DNA of 32,000 bases from Deltaproteobacteria bacterium (GTDB taxonomy: Bacteria; Desulfobacterota; Desulfovibrionia; Desulfovibrionales; Desulfovibrionaceae). The DNA lies in contig JAITWK010000035.1 in NCBI GenBank assembly GCA_031285295.1, forward strand, positions 1-32,000, read 5' to 3'. Each line of letters begins with the position of its first letter. The stretch's first letter is position 1. This document shows positions 24,543 to 32,000 of this stretch, piece by piece. The notes under the pieces are model-generated. The model saw nothing but the letters and a program-made list of their open reading frames with translations. It was not told where the DNA came from and did not search any database. Position numbers and translations under genes: made by a program.

Positions 24543-25538
24543 ATGATAAAAATTACGAACCTTTACAAGAATTTTGGCCCACAAACCGTCCTGAGCGATA
24601 TCAACATGCATGTTGCTCCCGGCGAAATATTCGGCATTGTCGGGCACTCCGGGGCCGGAAAATCAACTTTGCTGCGTTGCCTTAACGGGCTGGAAGGCTA
24701 CGATTCCGGTAGCGTGAAAATTATGGATCGGGAAGTGAAAGACTTCAGCCGGGATGGTCTGCTCGAATTACGCAGCGAGATGGGCATGGTTTTTCAGACT
24801 TTCAACCTGATGTCGCGCAAAAATGTTTTTGAGAACGTGGCTTTTCCGTTGCAAATCTGGAAGCATCCAACCGCGCACATTCAGGAAAGGGTAATGGAAC
24901 TGCTGGCCCTGGTTGGTCTGGAGAGCAAGAGCCACGAGCGTATCGGCAACCTCAGCGGCGGCCAGAAACAGCGTGTTGGCATTGCCCGCGCCCTGGCCCT
25001 GAATCCGAAAATTCTTCTGTGCGATGAGGCCACCTCCGCTCTGGACCCCAAAACCACCGGCTCGATTCTGGATTTGCTGGACGATATCAATCAGCGCTTG
25101 CGTCTTACCATCGTGCTGGTCACGCACCAGATGGAAGTGGTCAAGCGGCTTTGCCACCGGCTGCTCCTGCTGGACGGCGGCGTGACTCAGGCTATGGGCC
25201 AGACCGAGGATCTTTTCCTTTCGCCGCCGGAAAATCTGAAAAAGCTGATTGACGAAGATTATATGCTCATCCCCGGCATCAACATCAGACTGATGTTTCC
25301 GCGCAATGTTTCGCAGGATAGCATCGTCACCCGCATGGCCAGAGAGCTGGGTGTGGATTTTTCCATCGTTGGCGGCAAGCTGGAGCGTTACCACGATGAT
25401 ATTCTGGGTTTCCTGATCATCAACGTACAGCCGGAACACCTGGAACGCACCATCGGTTATTTGAAGAAACAAAAATTGCACTGGCAGCTCATGGAAGATG
25501 GGAATAACCCGTATCCGCATGTTGCGCCGGAAGTCTAG
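24543..25538 (+). CDS. metN: Methionine-type ABC importer ATP-binding protein MetN
   Basis: A 331-residue ABC ATPase powering a MetNIQ importer. Walker A is GHSGAGKST (about 35-43), the Q-loop lies in VFQTFNLM, the signature is LSGGQKQR and Walker B is ILLCDEATSALDP, followed by the H-loop VTHQMEVV. The C-terminal part (about 250-325) is the NIL regulatory domain that in E. coli MetN binds intracellular methionine and inhibits transport. The NIL domain supports methionine or a related amino acid as substrate. The ATG lacks a clear Shine-Dalgarno site. The stop codon TAG is fused to inverted-repeat copy B, and metI follows within 85 bp. No S-box-type leader was recognised upstream. Confidence 0.95.
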   Translation: MIKITNLYKNFGPQTVLSDINMHVAPGEIFGIVGHSGAGKSTLLRCLNGLEGYDSGSVKIMDREVKDFSRDGLLELRSEMGMVFQTFNLMSRKNVFENVAFPLQIWKHPTAHIQERVMELLALVGLESKSHERIGNLSGGQKQRVGIARALALNPKILLCDEATSALDPKTTGSILDLLDDINQRLRLTIVLVTHQMEVVKRLCHRLLLLDGGVTQAMGQTEDLFLSPPENLKKLIDEDYMLIPGINIRLMFPRNVSQDSIVTRMARELGVDFSIVGGKLERYHDDILGFLIINVQPEHLERTIGYLKKQKLHWQLMEDGNNPYPHVAPEV

Positions 25539-25594
25539 ACAGTGCCGCCACGAGCGCGGTTTATAACAAAAAATCATCTCGTGGCAACACTGTC
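25538..25594. repeat. 57-bp inverted-repeat element, copy B (class 1)
   Basis: Arms GACAGTGCCGCCACGAG (25538-25554) and CTCGTGGCAACACTGTC (25578-25594) pair with two mismatches. As in copy A, its first base is the last base of the upstream TAG stop, here of metN, and a gene of the same operon follows (metI, 28 bp later). Gap-free alignment with copy A gives 42 of 57 identical bases. Confidence 0.8.
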
Positions 25595-25622
25595 TGAATT
25601 AATACAGGTTTGGAGTAATAAA

Positions 25623-26303
25623 ATGGATCAAAGCGTAATCAATAAACTGCTGGAAAATTTTCTTTACGTCGCGCCCGAGCTTTGGGAAGGGACGCTGGAT
25701 ACCCTGGTCATGGTGCTGGTTTCCACCGGGCTTTCCCTGGTGCTGGGTTTTATTCTGGCCACCTTCATGATTTTGACCAATCCCCAGGGGCTGAACCCGC
25801 GCCCCAGGGTTTACAATGTGCTGGATGTTGTAGTTAACCTGCTGCGCTCCTTTCCCTTCATCATTCTGCTTATTGCCATCATTCCCTTTACCCGGCTGGT
25901 GGTTGGCACCACTATCGGCAGCGCGGCGGCCATAGTTCCTTTGACCGTGGCGGCGGCTCCTTTCGCGGCCCGTATTCTTGAAGGTAGCTTCCTTGAGGTT
26001 GATCGCGGCGTGGTGGAAGCGGCCAGATCTTTTGGAGCCGGAGATTTGCAGATCATTTTCCGGGTACTGCTGCCCGAAGCCATGCCCGCCATTATTCTTA
26101 ACGCGGCGGTAATCGGTATCACCTTGCTGGGCTATTCGGCCATGGCCGGCATAGTTGGCGGCGGCGGCCTGGGCGATTTGGCCATCAAGTACGGCTACAA
26201 CCGTTTTCAAGCCGACGTGATGATTTATTCGGTAATTATCCTGGTGATTATGGTGCAGTTCATGCAATCGCTGGGGAATTATTTTTACAAGAAAATTCGG
26301 TAG
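25623..26303 (+). CDS. metI: Methionine-type ABC importer permease MetI
   Basis: A 226-residue inner-membrane permease with five or so hydrophobic segments. The EAA-type loop that docks on the ATPase is visible as GVVEAARSFGAGDLQIIFRVLLPEA (two adjoining pieces), followed by MPAIILNAAVIGITLLGYSAMAG, typical of MetI. The ATG at 25623 is preferred: GGAG lies 8 nt upstream, while the open frame back to 25542 would be translated from the 57-bp repeat. The order metN-metI-metQ is the standard operon order. Gene length is normal. Confidence 0.94.
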   Translation: MDQSVINKLLENFLYVAPELWEGTLDTLVMVLVSTGLSLVLGFILATFMILTNPQGLNPRPRVYNVLDVVVNLLRSFPFIILLIAIIPFTRLVVGTTIGSAAAIVPLTVAAAPFAARILEGSFLEVDRGVVEAARSFGAGDLQIIFRVLLPEAMPAIILNAAVIGITLLGYSAMAGIVGGGGLGDLAIKYGYNRFQADVMIYSVIILVIMVQFMQSLGNYFYKKIR

Positions 26304-26380
26304 TCCTGTCGGTATGGCTGCCATCCGTATCGGCATTCAATAACGGCAAGTAAACAATATAAATAGATTAAGGAGTGGTT

Positions 26381-27169
26381 ATGAAACGTCTTCTGTTGGC
26401 TTTGTCCTTTGTGTTCCTTTTTTCGGCCCCGGCGGCTATGACCGCTCAGGCCGCGCAGGATCTGGTTATCGGCGTCACCCCTTTCCCGCACAAGGATATC
26501 ATGCTGGTGGTAAAGCCTTTGCTGGAGAAGGACGGCTACAATCTGGTCATTCGTGAGTTCACCGACTACGTTCAGCCCAACATGGCTCTGGCCGAAGGCA
26601 ACCTGTTTGCCAACTTTTTCCAGCATGTTCCTTATCTGGATAACATGAACAAGGAAAAGAATCTGGATCTGGCCTGGGTTGCCAAGGTGCATATCGAGCC
26701 GCTGGGACTTTATTCCCAAAAAATCAAAAGCCTGGACGAACTCAAGGCCGATGATCTGATCGCCGTGCCCAACGACCCGACCAACGAAGCCCGCGCCCTG
26801 CGCCTGCTGGAAGTTGCCGGTCTGATCAAGCTCAAAGAGGGCGAACTGATTACCGTGCGCGATATCACCGACAACCCGCGTGGCCTGGAATTTAAAGAAA
26901 TTGACGCGGCTCAGCTGCCCCGCACTCTGCAGGACGTAACCGCTGCTGTCATCAACACCAACTTCGCCGGTGAAGCCGGACTTACGCCTTCCAAGGACGC
27001 CATTGTCATCGAAGGTGGCGACTCCCCCTACGCCAACGTGGTGGTAGTGCGTGCTGCCGACAAGGACAGCCCGGCTGCCCAGGCTCTGATTAAGGCTTGC
27101 CTGTCGCCGGAAGTAAAGGCTTTTATCGAAACCGAACTGCTGCCCAAGGGTATTGTTCCGGCGTTCTAG
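26381..27169 (+). CDS. metQ: Methionine-type ABC importer substrate-binding protein MetQ (NlpA family)
   Basis: A 262-residue periplasmic binding protein. The N-terminal signal peptide (MKRLLLALSFVFLFSAPAAM) ends in an AQA-AQ type cleavage region. The family core LVIGVTPFPHKDIMLVVKPL, DYVQPNMALAEGNLFANFFQH and VPNDPTNEARALRLLE is clear. MetQ proteins are usually lipoproteins, but no cysteine is present in the signal region, so this one should be released by signal peptidase I and be soluble in the periplasm. The ATG at 26381 has AAGGAG 5 nt upstream; a GTG two codons earlier falls inside that site. The operon ends at a perfect terminator at 27191-27239. Substrate could be methionine or another amino acid. 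Confidence 0.94.
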   Translation: MKRLLLALSFVFLFSAPAAMTAQAAQDLVIGVTPFPHKDIMLVVKPLLEKDGYNLVIREFTDYVQPNMALAEGNLFANFFQHVPYLDNMNKEKNLDLAWVAKVHIEPLGLYSQKIKSLDELKADDLIAVPNDPTNEARALRLLEVAGLIKLKEGELITVRDITDNPRGLEFKEIDAAQLPRTLQDVTAAVINTNFAGEAGLTPSKDAIVIEGGDSPYANVVVVRAADKDSPAAQALIKACLSPEVKAFIETELLPKGIVPAF

Positions 27170-27190
27170 GGTTTTACTTAGTGTAATTGC

Positions 27191-27239
27191 AAAAAACCAG
27201 GTTAGAGCGTATCAATATGCGCTCTAACCTGGTTTTTTT
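27191..27239. terminator. Intrinsic terminator of the metNIQ operon
   Basis: A perfect 19-bp stem AAAAAACCAGGTTAGAGCG (27191-27209) and CGCTCTAACCTGGTTTTTT (27220-27238), with a 10-nt loop and a T run. A-run and T-run arms make it active in both directions in principle. Confidence 0.93.
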
Positions 27240-27309
27240 GAGCATTGCATACTTGAAATGCTTACCGTTGAGCGACTATTTCAAGCGTTAATTGCTATAT
27301 AGAGGACTC

Positions 27310-28524
27310 ATGCCTAATTTCTTTTTTATTGTTTCCAGTGTTCTGTTTTGTGCGCACGGCTATTTTTTCTTCAAGCTGCGCCAGGCCTTTGGTGGCGGGC
27401 TGTGGCAAGCTCCGGTCGTTGTTTTTATTTTGAGCATGATGGGTTTACTGCTGTTCAGGCGTCATGATCTGTTTGGAAGCCTGTCGCAGCAATTGACCGG
27501 GGTTGCTTATATATGGCTTGGCTTTTTGCTCTTTGCCAGTTTGATTTTTTTGGCTTCCGATTTTCTGGCTGTTTTGCGTATTCTCCTCAAAGCTATAGCC
27601 GGGTTAAATGTTATCTGGCCTTCTGCCGCGTTCCGCGCGGTTTTATGCCTGTTTCTGGCCTCCGGTCTGACTGGCTATGCCTTCTATTCCGCCCACACCC
27701 CGCAATTGCGGCATGTTGTTATTGGCAGCAGTAAATTGCCTGCCAACTTGTCCGTACCGGAGCAGCTTACGCTTGGCCCGGAACCGTTTACGCCTGGTCA
27801 GGAGCAGCTTACACCCGAATCGGATCAACGCCTGCGTATTGTGGCGATCAGCGACGTGCATTTAAGCGAAAGCCTGGGGGTAGATTTTTTAGGCAAAATA
27901 GCGGCTTTGGTCGAAAGCCAGAAGCCGGATATTATAGCAATAACCGGCGATTTGGTGGATACTGATATGAGTGGGCGGAGCGCGGACGCGGCCATACTGC
28001 GATCGCTTACAGCCAGGTACGGCAAGTATGCTGTTATCGGTAACCACGAAGTGCATCGCGGCCTTGCCAGCGCTCGTGCCTTTATTGCGGAGTCAGGCTT
28101 TACCTTGCTGGAAAATCGCGCTGTACTGGATGCCTCCGGTATTGTTGTAGTGGGCGTAAATGATCGCTCAATGCGTGAGGTTGGCGCTGATTCAGCTGAT
28201 CCGGTGGCCATAATTAAAAAATTTCCGGCAGCTTCAACCCGTTTTGTATTAATGCTCAAGCATCGACCGCTAATGAGTCAAGATGAAATCGGCCTGGTGG
28301 ATTTGCAACTTTCCGGGCATACGCATGGCGGGCAAGTTTGGCCGGGTTCATACCTGGCCAAAGCCGCCAACAATGATGTGGAGCAGGGGCTTACCGTTTA
28401 CAGCCGGGAAGGGCAGGGCGAAACCAATTTATATCTGAGTAACGGAGTAGGGTATTGGGGGCCGCCCATGCGCTTTCTGGCCCCTGCGGAAATTACGGTG
28501 ATCGATTTAATAAGCCAGCCTTAA
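27310..28524 (+). CDS. Membrane-anchored metallophosphoesterase (calcineurin-like)
   Basis: A 404-residue protein. About 130 N-terminal residues contain four hydrophobic segments, then a periplasm- or cytoplasm-facing metallophosphoesterase domain from about residue 175. All metal motifs are present: ISDVHLSES, GDLVDTD, GNHEVHRG, LMLKHRPL and SGHTHGGQVWPG. This architecture matches the YkuE/YaeI-like branch, some members of which act on lipid-linked phosphates (family knowledge, substrate not assignable). A Pro/Glu/Thr-rich linker with LTLGPEPFTPGQEQLTPES at about 155-173 joins the two parts. The ATG at 27310 has AGAGGA 3 nt upstream; a TTG six codons earlier is also open. The 3' end overlaps the convergent alcohol dehydrogenase gene by 18 bp. 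Confidence 0.91.
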   Translation: MPNFFFIVSSVLFCAHGYFFFKLRQAFGGGLWQAPVVVFILSMMGLLLFRRHDLFGSLSQQLTGVAYIWLGFLLFASLIFLASDFLAVLRILLKAIAGLNVIWPSAAFRAVLCLFLASGLTGYAFYSAHTPQLRHVVIGSSKLPANLSVPEQLTLGPEPFTPGQEQLTPESDQRLRIVAISDVHLSESLGVDFLGKIAALVESQKPDIIAITGDLVDTDMSGRSADAAILRSLTARYGKYAVIGNHEVHRGLASARAFIAESGFTLLENRAVLDASGIVVVGVNDRSMREVGADSADPVAIIKKFPAASTRFVLMLKHRPLMSQDEIGLVDLQLSGHTHGGQVWPGSYLAKAANNDVEQGLTVYSREGQGETNLYLSNGVGYWGPPMRFLAPAEITVIDLISQP

Positions 28525-29841
28525 AATTTCCGTAATACTCTCACGATCCATTGGTTTTACACAGCCAAAGGGCAGGGTGCGGCTGGCCAGTTCGGCCAGG
28601 GCCGGTATGTCGCTCTCGGTGATCTGCACATCGCGCAGGCGAGTGGGCAAGCCCAGTGAGGTCAGGAATTTCCTGAATTCCAGTACCCCGGTCAGGGCCA
28701 AATCACTGTTCACCGCTGCGATTTGCTCTTCGAGTTCCTTGGTTCGGCCTGCGCTTAGTCCAGCGTTTATTCCCCCATTCAATGCTCCGGTCGATTCACA
28801 ATTTACCTTAAATACTCGCGTGGCCAGGCGGGCGAATATGTTCCGGGCCAGTCCCTGATCATAAATATAGCGCATCCAGGCCGCCATGATGATGCCGATG
28901 GCAATGCCGTGCGTGACGTCGAACAGCGCACCCAGAGCGTGACTGATGCCGTGGGTGGAGAAGTCGCCGCGCACCGGGCGCCCAACGCTGCCCCAGCCGC
29001 TATGCGCGTAGGTGCTGCAAAAGCACAGTTCGGAGCGGATTTCGTAATCCCTGAAAACAGCCGGTATCCCGTCCGCCGCAATTCCCGCTTGCATCTGCAT
29101 CCCGCCTGTTACAGCTTCACGCCCGTCGTTATCCTGCCCGTCCGCCAGGGCGCGTAGGCATCTGATGATGCTTCTGGCCAGCGCTTCACATCCCTCAATC
29201 ACTACCGGCGAAGTATCCTCACCCTGAAAGTAGGTTTCGAGCACATGGCTCAGGGCGTCCAGCCCGGCTGACAGCACCATTCGCGGCGGTACAGTATATT
29301 GCAGGGTAGGGTCTATGGCCGCGCTTTGCGGCACGACATGCTCGCTGGAGAAGGCGAATTTTTCCCGGCTCTCGTCGTTGGTTATTACCCCGATGCCGTT
29401 CAGTTCGCTGGACGTGCCGGAGAGCGTGAGCACGCCGTGGATGGGCAGGGCGCATGTAATGGGGAGCTTTTTGCTGATCAGCAGCCAGATGTCTTGCTCT
29501 GCTGGTGCACCAGCCGCCACTGCCTTGGCCGAATCGAAAACGCTGCCGCCGCCCAGCGGCATGATGGCCTGGGCCTGCATTGCCCTGGCCGCTGTGATGG
29601 CTTCGCGCACTTTTTCCAGCCGGGGGTTGGGCTGTATGCCGTTTACGCTCTGCCAGGCGATCCCGGCTGCATCCAGCAGACTGGTTATCTTGCCATACAA
29701 ACCGGAAGCGTGAACGGAGCCGCCGCCCGTAAGCAGTAAGACCCGGCGGATGCCAGCGGTTTGTAATTCCGGTATGATCAAATTGTGGGAGTCTTTGCCA
29801 AATAATATTTTGGTGCGGCAGGAAAAGCTGAAGTTACGCAT
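28507..29841 (-). CDS. Iron-containing alcohol dehydrogenase (butanol dehydrogenase-like)
   Basis: A 444-residue group III alcohol dehydrogenase, expected to interconvert aldehydes and alcohols with NAD(P)H. The nucleotide-binding MPLGGGSVFDSAKAVAAG and the metal-binding region are clear: AIDPTLQYTVPP, LDALSHVLETYF, THGISHALGALFDVTHG. They supply the conserved Asp and three His ligands. The protein is longer than the usual 380-390 residues because of two insertions, one before the THGISHAL motif (around SELCFCSTYAHSGWGS) and one Gly/Asn-rich stretch (CESTGALNGGINAGLSAGR) at about 345-363. The ATG at 29841 is preferred over an in-frame ATG 11 codons upstream because AGAGAGG precedes it by 5 nt. 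Confidence 0.93.
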   Translation of the reverse strand: MRNFSFSCRTKILFGKDSHNLIIPELQTAGIRRVLLLTGGGSVHASGLYGKITSLLDAAGIAWQSVNGIQPNPRLEKVREAITAARAMQAQAIMPLGGGSVFDSAKAVAAGAPAEQDIWLLISKKLPITCALPIHGVLTLSGTSSELNGIGVITNDESREKFAFSSEHVVPQSAAIDPTLQYTVPPRMVLSAGLDALSHVLETYFQGEDTSPVVIEGCEALARSIIRCLRALADGQDNDGREAVTGGMQMQAGIAADGIPAVFRDYEIRSELCFCSTYAHSGWGSVGRPVRGDFSTHGISHALGALFDVTHGIAIGIIMAAWMRYIYDQGLARNIFARLATRVFKVNCESTGALNGGINAGLSAGRTKELEEQIAAVNSDLALTGVLEFRKFLTSLGLPTRLRDVQITESDIPALAELASRTLPFGCVKPMDRESITEILRLAY

Positions 29842-29931
29842 GGCAGCCTCTCTTTTTTTGTCAAAAAGTATCATGCCAACGGCAGAGCAAACACGAAAAG
29901 TACGCTTCTTTAAAACGCAACCCCATCATAT

Positions 29932-31125
29932 TTAGAGAGAGGGTGGAGTTGATTTAAGTTTATTGATGGTAACCAACAATTTCCACATCGCCAAGCCCAT
30001 ATACTCACTTTGCTTAAGTTGTTCATCAGTAGGCGGCGGTATCTCTAAAATTTCAAAAAAATCAGTTTTGCTCCCCACATATTTTTGAAACAGCGCCTGA
30101 TCCGCCGGGTCGGAAAAAACAAGATGGCCGCTATCCTGCATGCCAAGGGAGAAGCCAGATCCAAAAGTCAGGCCGTCTTCTGCAATTTTATTAATCATCT
30201 GCCCGTTCAGCAAGGCTTGTATTTCCAATAAATAACCGCGCGGGTGAGGCTGCACGTCAGCAGGATCAACTTTGAGCAGTGCGGCAAATTTGGGATGTCC
30301 AGCCAGTTCCGCCAAGCCTGTTGGAATATTAACGGCATGAATTTCTGCCAAATTATCAAAATCAGCAAGATCCACCAATCCGCATGTGACCAGTTTATTC
30401 AGGCAAGCACGCAAGCGCTGGGTGATAAATTTGTTGTAATGCACCAGTACAAAGCATACCGGAGTTTTGCAGTATTGAGTGATGCTGAGTTCAAGGTTAT
30501 GCAACAATATTGGAATATTGCGCATACTCATGCGCAAGCTCTGGTGCATGACTGCCGAGTTAAGAATAGGCTTGCCGTATATGAGTTGGCGTATGGCGTC
30601 TTTTTCGCTGAACCTGAAGGTATTATAGCTTTCCGGTTCATTTTCCAGCCACATGGAGCCAAAAAAGTTTACCTCCTGATGCGCGGCCAGGTATTTTCCA
30701 ATGACAGCTCCAGTTGCGAAGCGCTTGCCGTCTGACAGATAGAGAAATTCATCGGTATCAAGAAAGGCGTAGAACTGCGAATTTAATATAACGGCCATAT
30801 ACAGATCGAGATGTTCCAGTATGCAGTGCAGCTTGTTGGCATCGCCAGCAAAGCGGATAACCAGCAGTTCATCCCGGTATTTTTCATACAGGCGCAGCAC
30901 TTCGGCATCCGTTGACATATTGTCAAAAATAATAATGCCTTGCTGATTACGACCTTCCGTCTGTCGGGTAATGGCAAGATAATGCTTAATCCAGCGCTCA
31001 AGAAAAAAAGAGTCATTCCTGGTTTTGAGAATGACTTTGAACGGTGCATAATTGTGCCGGATCTGTGTGCAGATTGTGTCGCGATCCTGGGGCCATACCG
31101 GCAAAGTATCGATATATGCGCTCAT
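29932..31125 (-). CDS. GT-A-type glycosyltransferase (family 2-like)
   Basis: A 397-residue protein with no membrane segment. The N-terminal half has a GT-A nucleotide-sugar fold pattern: FKVILKTRNDSFFLERWIKHY, then IIIFDNMSTDAEV, and a DxD motif at Asp123-x-Asp125 in FLDTDEFLYLS that should coordinate the metal and sugar-nucleotide. LNSAVMHQS and similar later stretches resemble family 2/92-like proteins, but I cannot place it in one family. The second half is of unknown function. The acceptor is unknown; surface polysaccharide or lipid glycosylation is a guess. The gene is more AT-rich than its neighbours and lies just downstream of the rRNA operon terminator, on the same strand. The ribosome site is weak. 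Confidence 0.78.
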   Translation of the reverse strand: MSAYIDTLPVWPQDRDTICTQIRHNYAPFKVILKTRNDSFFLERWIKHYLAITRQTEGRNQQGIIIFDNMSTDAEVLRLYEKYRDELLVIRFAGDANKLHCILEHLDLYMAVILNSQFYAFLDTDEFLYLSDGKRFATGAVIGKYLAAHQEVNFFGSMWLENEPESYNTFRFSEKDAIRQLIYGKPILNSAVMHQSLRMSMRNIPILLHNLELSITQYCKTPVCFVLVHYNKFITQRLRACLNKLVTCGLVDLADFDNLAEIHAVNIPTGLAELAGHPKFAALLKVDPADVQPHPRGYLLEIQALLNGQMINKIAEDGLTFGSGFSLGMQDSGHLVFSDPADQALFQKYVGSKTDFFEILEIPPPTDEQLKQSEYMGLAMWKLLVTINKLKSTPPSL

Positions 31126-31228
31126 GCTGACCTGAACTTCCTGTTATCCGGCTTTATGAATGAATTATAATACCCTCAATCCGCCAAAATAACAAAGGCC
31201 TCCGGCAGGCAAAAAGGTATTAAAAACG

Positions 31229-31268
31229 CAAAAAGCCTTCAGTTCTTTTCAGAGCTGAAGGCTTTTTG
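31229..31268 (-). terminator. Intrinsic terminator of the rRNA operon
   Basis: A perfect 14-bp stem CAAAAAGCCTTCAG (31229-31242) with CTGAAGGCTTTTTG (31255-31268), immediately downstream of 5S rRNA in the leftward direction, with the T run inside the 3' arm. Confidence 0.9.
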
Positions 31269-31280
31269 TTGTGATTTAAG

Positions 31281-31392
31281 TTGGTACCGTCCTACTTTCC
31301 CACACATGAATATGCAGTATCATCGGCGATGAGGCGCTTAACTTCCGGGTTCGGAATGGAGCCGGGTGTACCCGCCTCTCTATGGGCACCAA
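31281..31392 (-). rRNA. rrf: 5S ribosomal RNA
   Basis: The minus strand reads TTGGTGCCCATAGAGAGGCG at the 5' end and ends GGACGGTACCAA, the complementary ends of 5S rRNA. The highly conserved internal CCATTCCGAACCCGGAAGTT (loop B/C region) is exact. Length about 112 nt. It is separated from 23S by about 70 bp with no tRNA between. Confidence 0.94.
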
Positions 31393-31461
31393 CAAATTTC
31401 TATGCGATTTTCAAAGCAAATATTTAATTAAATAGGGTGGAAAGGAAGTTGGTTGAGAAGG

Positions 31462-32000
<539 letters not shown>

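Noticed and set aside
27252..27285. CTTGAAAT...ATTTCAAG inverted repeat before the metallophosphoesterase
   Set aside because: Only 8-bp AT-rich arms with a long spacer; it could be an operator, but there is nothing else to support it.
31393..31461. Possible tRNA between 5S and 23S rRNA
   Set aside because: The gap is only about 70 bp, with no tRNA arms or T-loop sequence on either strand.

Overview
The window looks like a piece of chromosome from a Gram-negative anaerobe, most probably a Desulfovibrionaceae-type member of the Desulfobacterota. That placement is an inference. It rests on the mix of a large hybrid sensor kinase, a HAMP-PAS chemotaxis receptor, a tripartite tricarboxylate transporter (TTT) run by a sigma-54 activator, a two-cluster ferredoxin and an iron-type alcohol dehydrogenase, with Shine-Dalgarno sites of the AAGGAG type and moderately GC-rich coding DNA. 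Most of the window is ordinary single-copy chromosome. No phage, integrase, transposase or CRISPR array was seen.

Layout. 1-6 kb: a 5'-complete, 3'-truncated chemotaxis receptor (-), an OsmC-like protein (+) and a 1143-residue hybrid histidine kinase (+). 6-8.2 kb: two leftward transporter genes, EamA/DMT and BenE type, separated by a short gap holding a near-match to the phage T7 promoter. 8.2-14.7 kb: a rightward run of CoA-pyrophosphatase-type NUDIX, FAA-hydrolase-type, nitrilase, HD-GYP, cyclophilin, GAF and GAPDH genes. 14.7-17 kb: a solitary DUF1016/YhcG PD-(D/E)XK protein and a YkvI-like transporter, both leftward. 17.1-24.4 kb: a leftward five-gene TTT operon (tctC-tctB-tctA-ferredoxin-Cys-rich protein) and its divergent PrpR_N/PAS/AAA+/Fis regulator. 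24.5-27.2 kb: a metNIQ-type ABC importer. 27.3-31.1 kb: a membrane metallophosphoesterase (+), then an iron alcohol dehydrogenase and a GT-A glycosyltransferase (-). 31.2-32 kb: the 3' end of a leftward rRNA operon (23S 3' part, 5S, terminator).

The clearest system is the TTT locus. The divergent intergenic region carries a good -24/-12 promoter facing tctC. Behind it are four TGTTTCA-type half-sites spaced exactly 11 bp apart, followed by two inverted TGAAAC half-sites, which fits an upstream activating sequence for the adjacent regulator. Downstream of tctC are two perfect and one imperfect hairpin on a 28-bp tandem repeat, plus an 11-bp stem, which could favour the abundant binding protein over the membrane genes. 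The operon ends with a two-cluster ferredoxin-like protein and a Cys-rich partner of unknown function. These two share an RGTxE motif and are the best candidates for undescribed biology here.

Other notable signals are a family of small inverted-repeat elements. Two 57-bp copies align without gaps and begin on the stop codon of the upstream gene, inside predicted operons, with one compensatory base-pair change. A second, related class occurs at about 12.08 and 17.04 kb. Low-complexity insertions also recur in linkers and loops of unrelated, otherwise conserved proteins.
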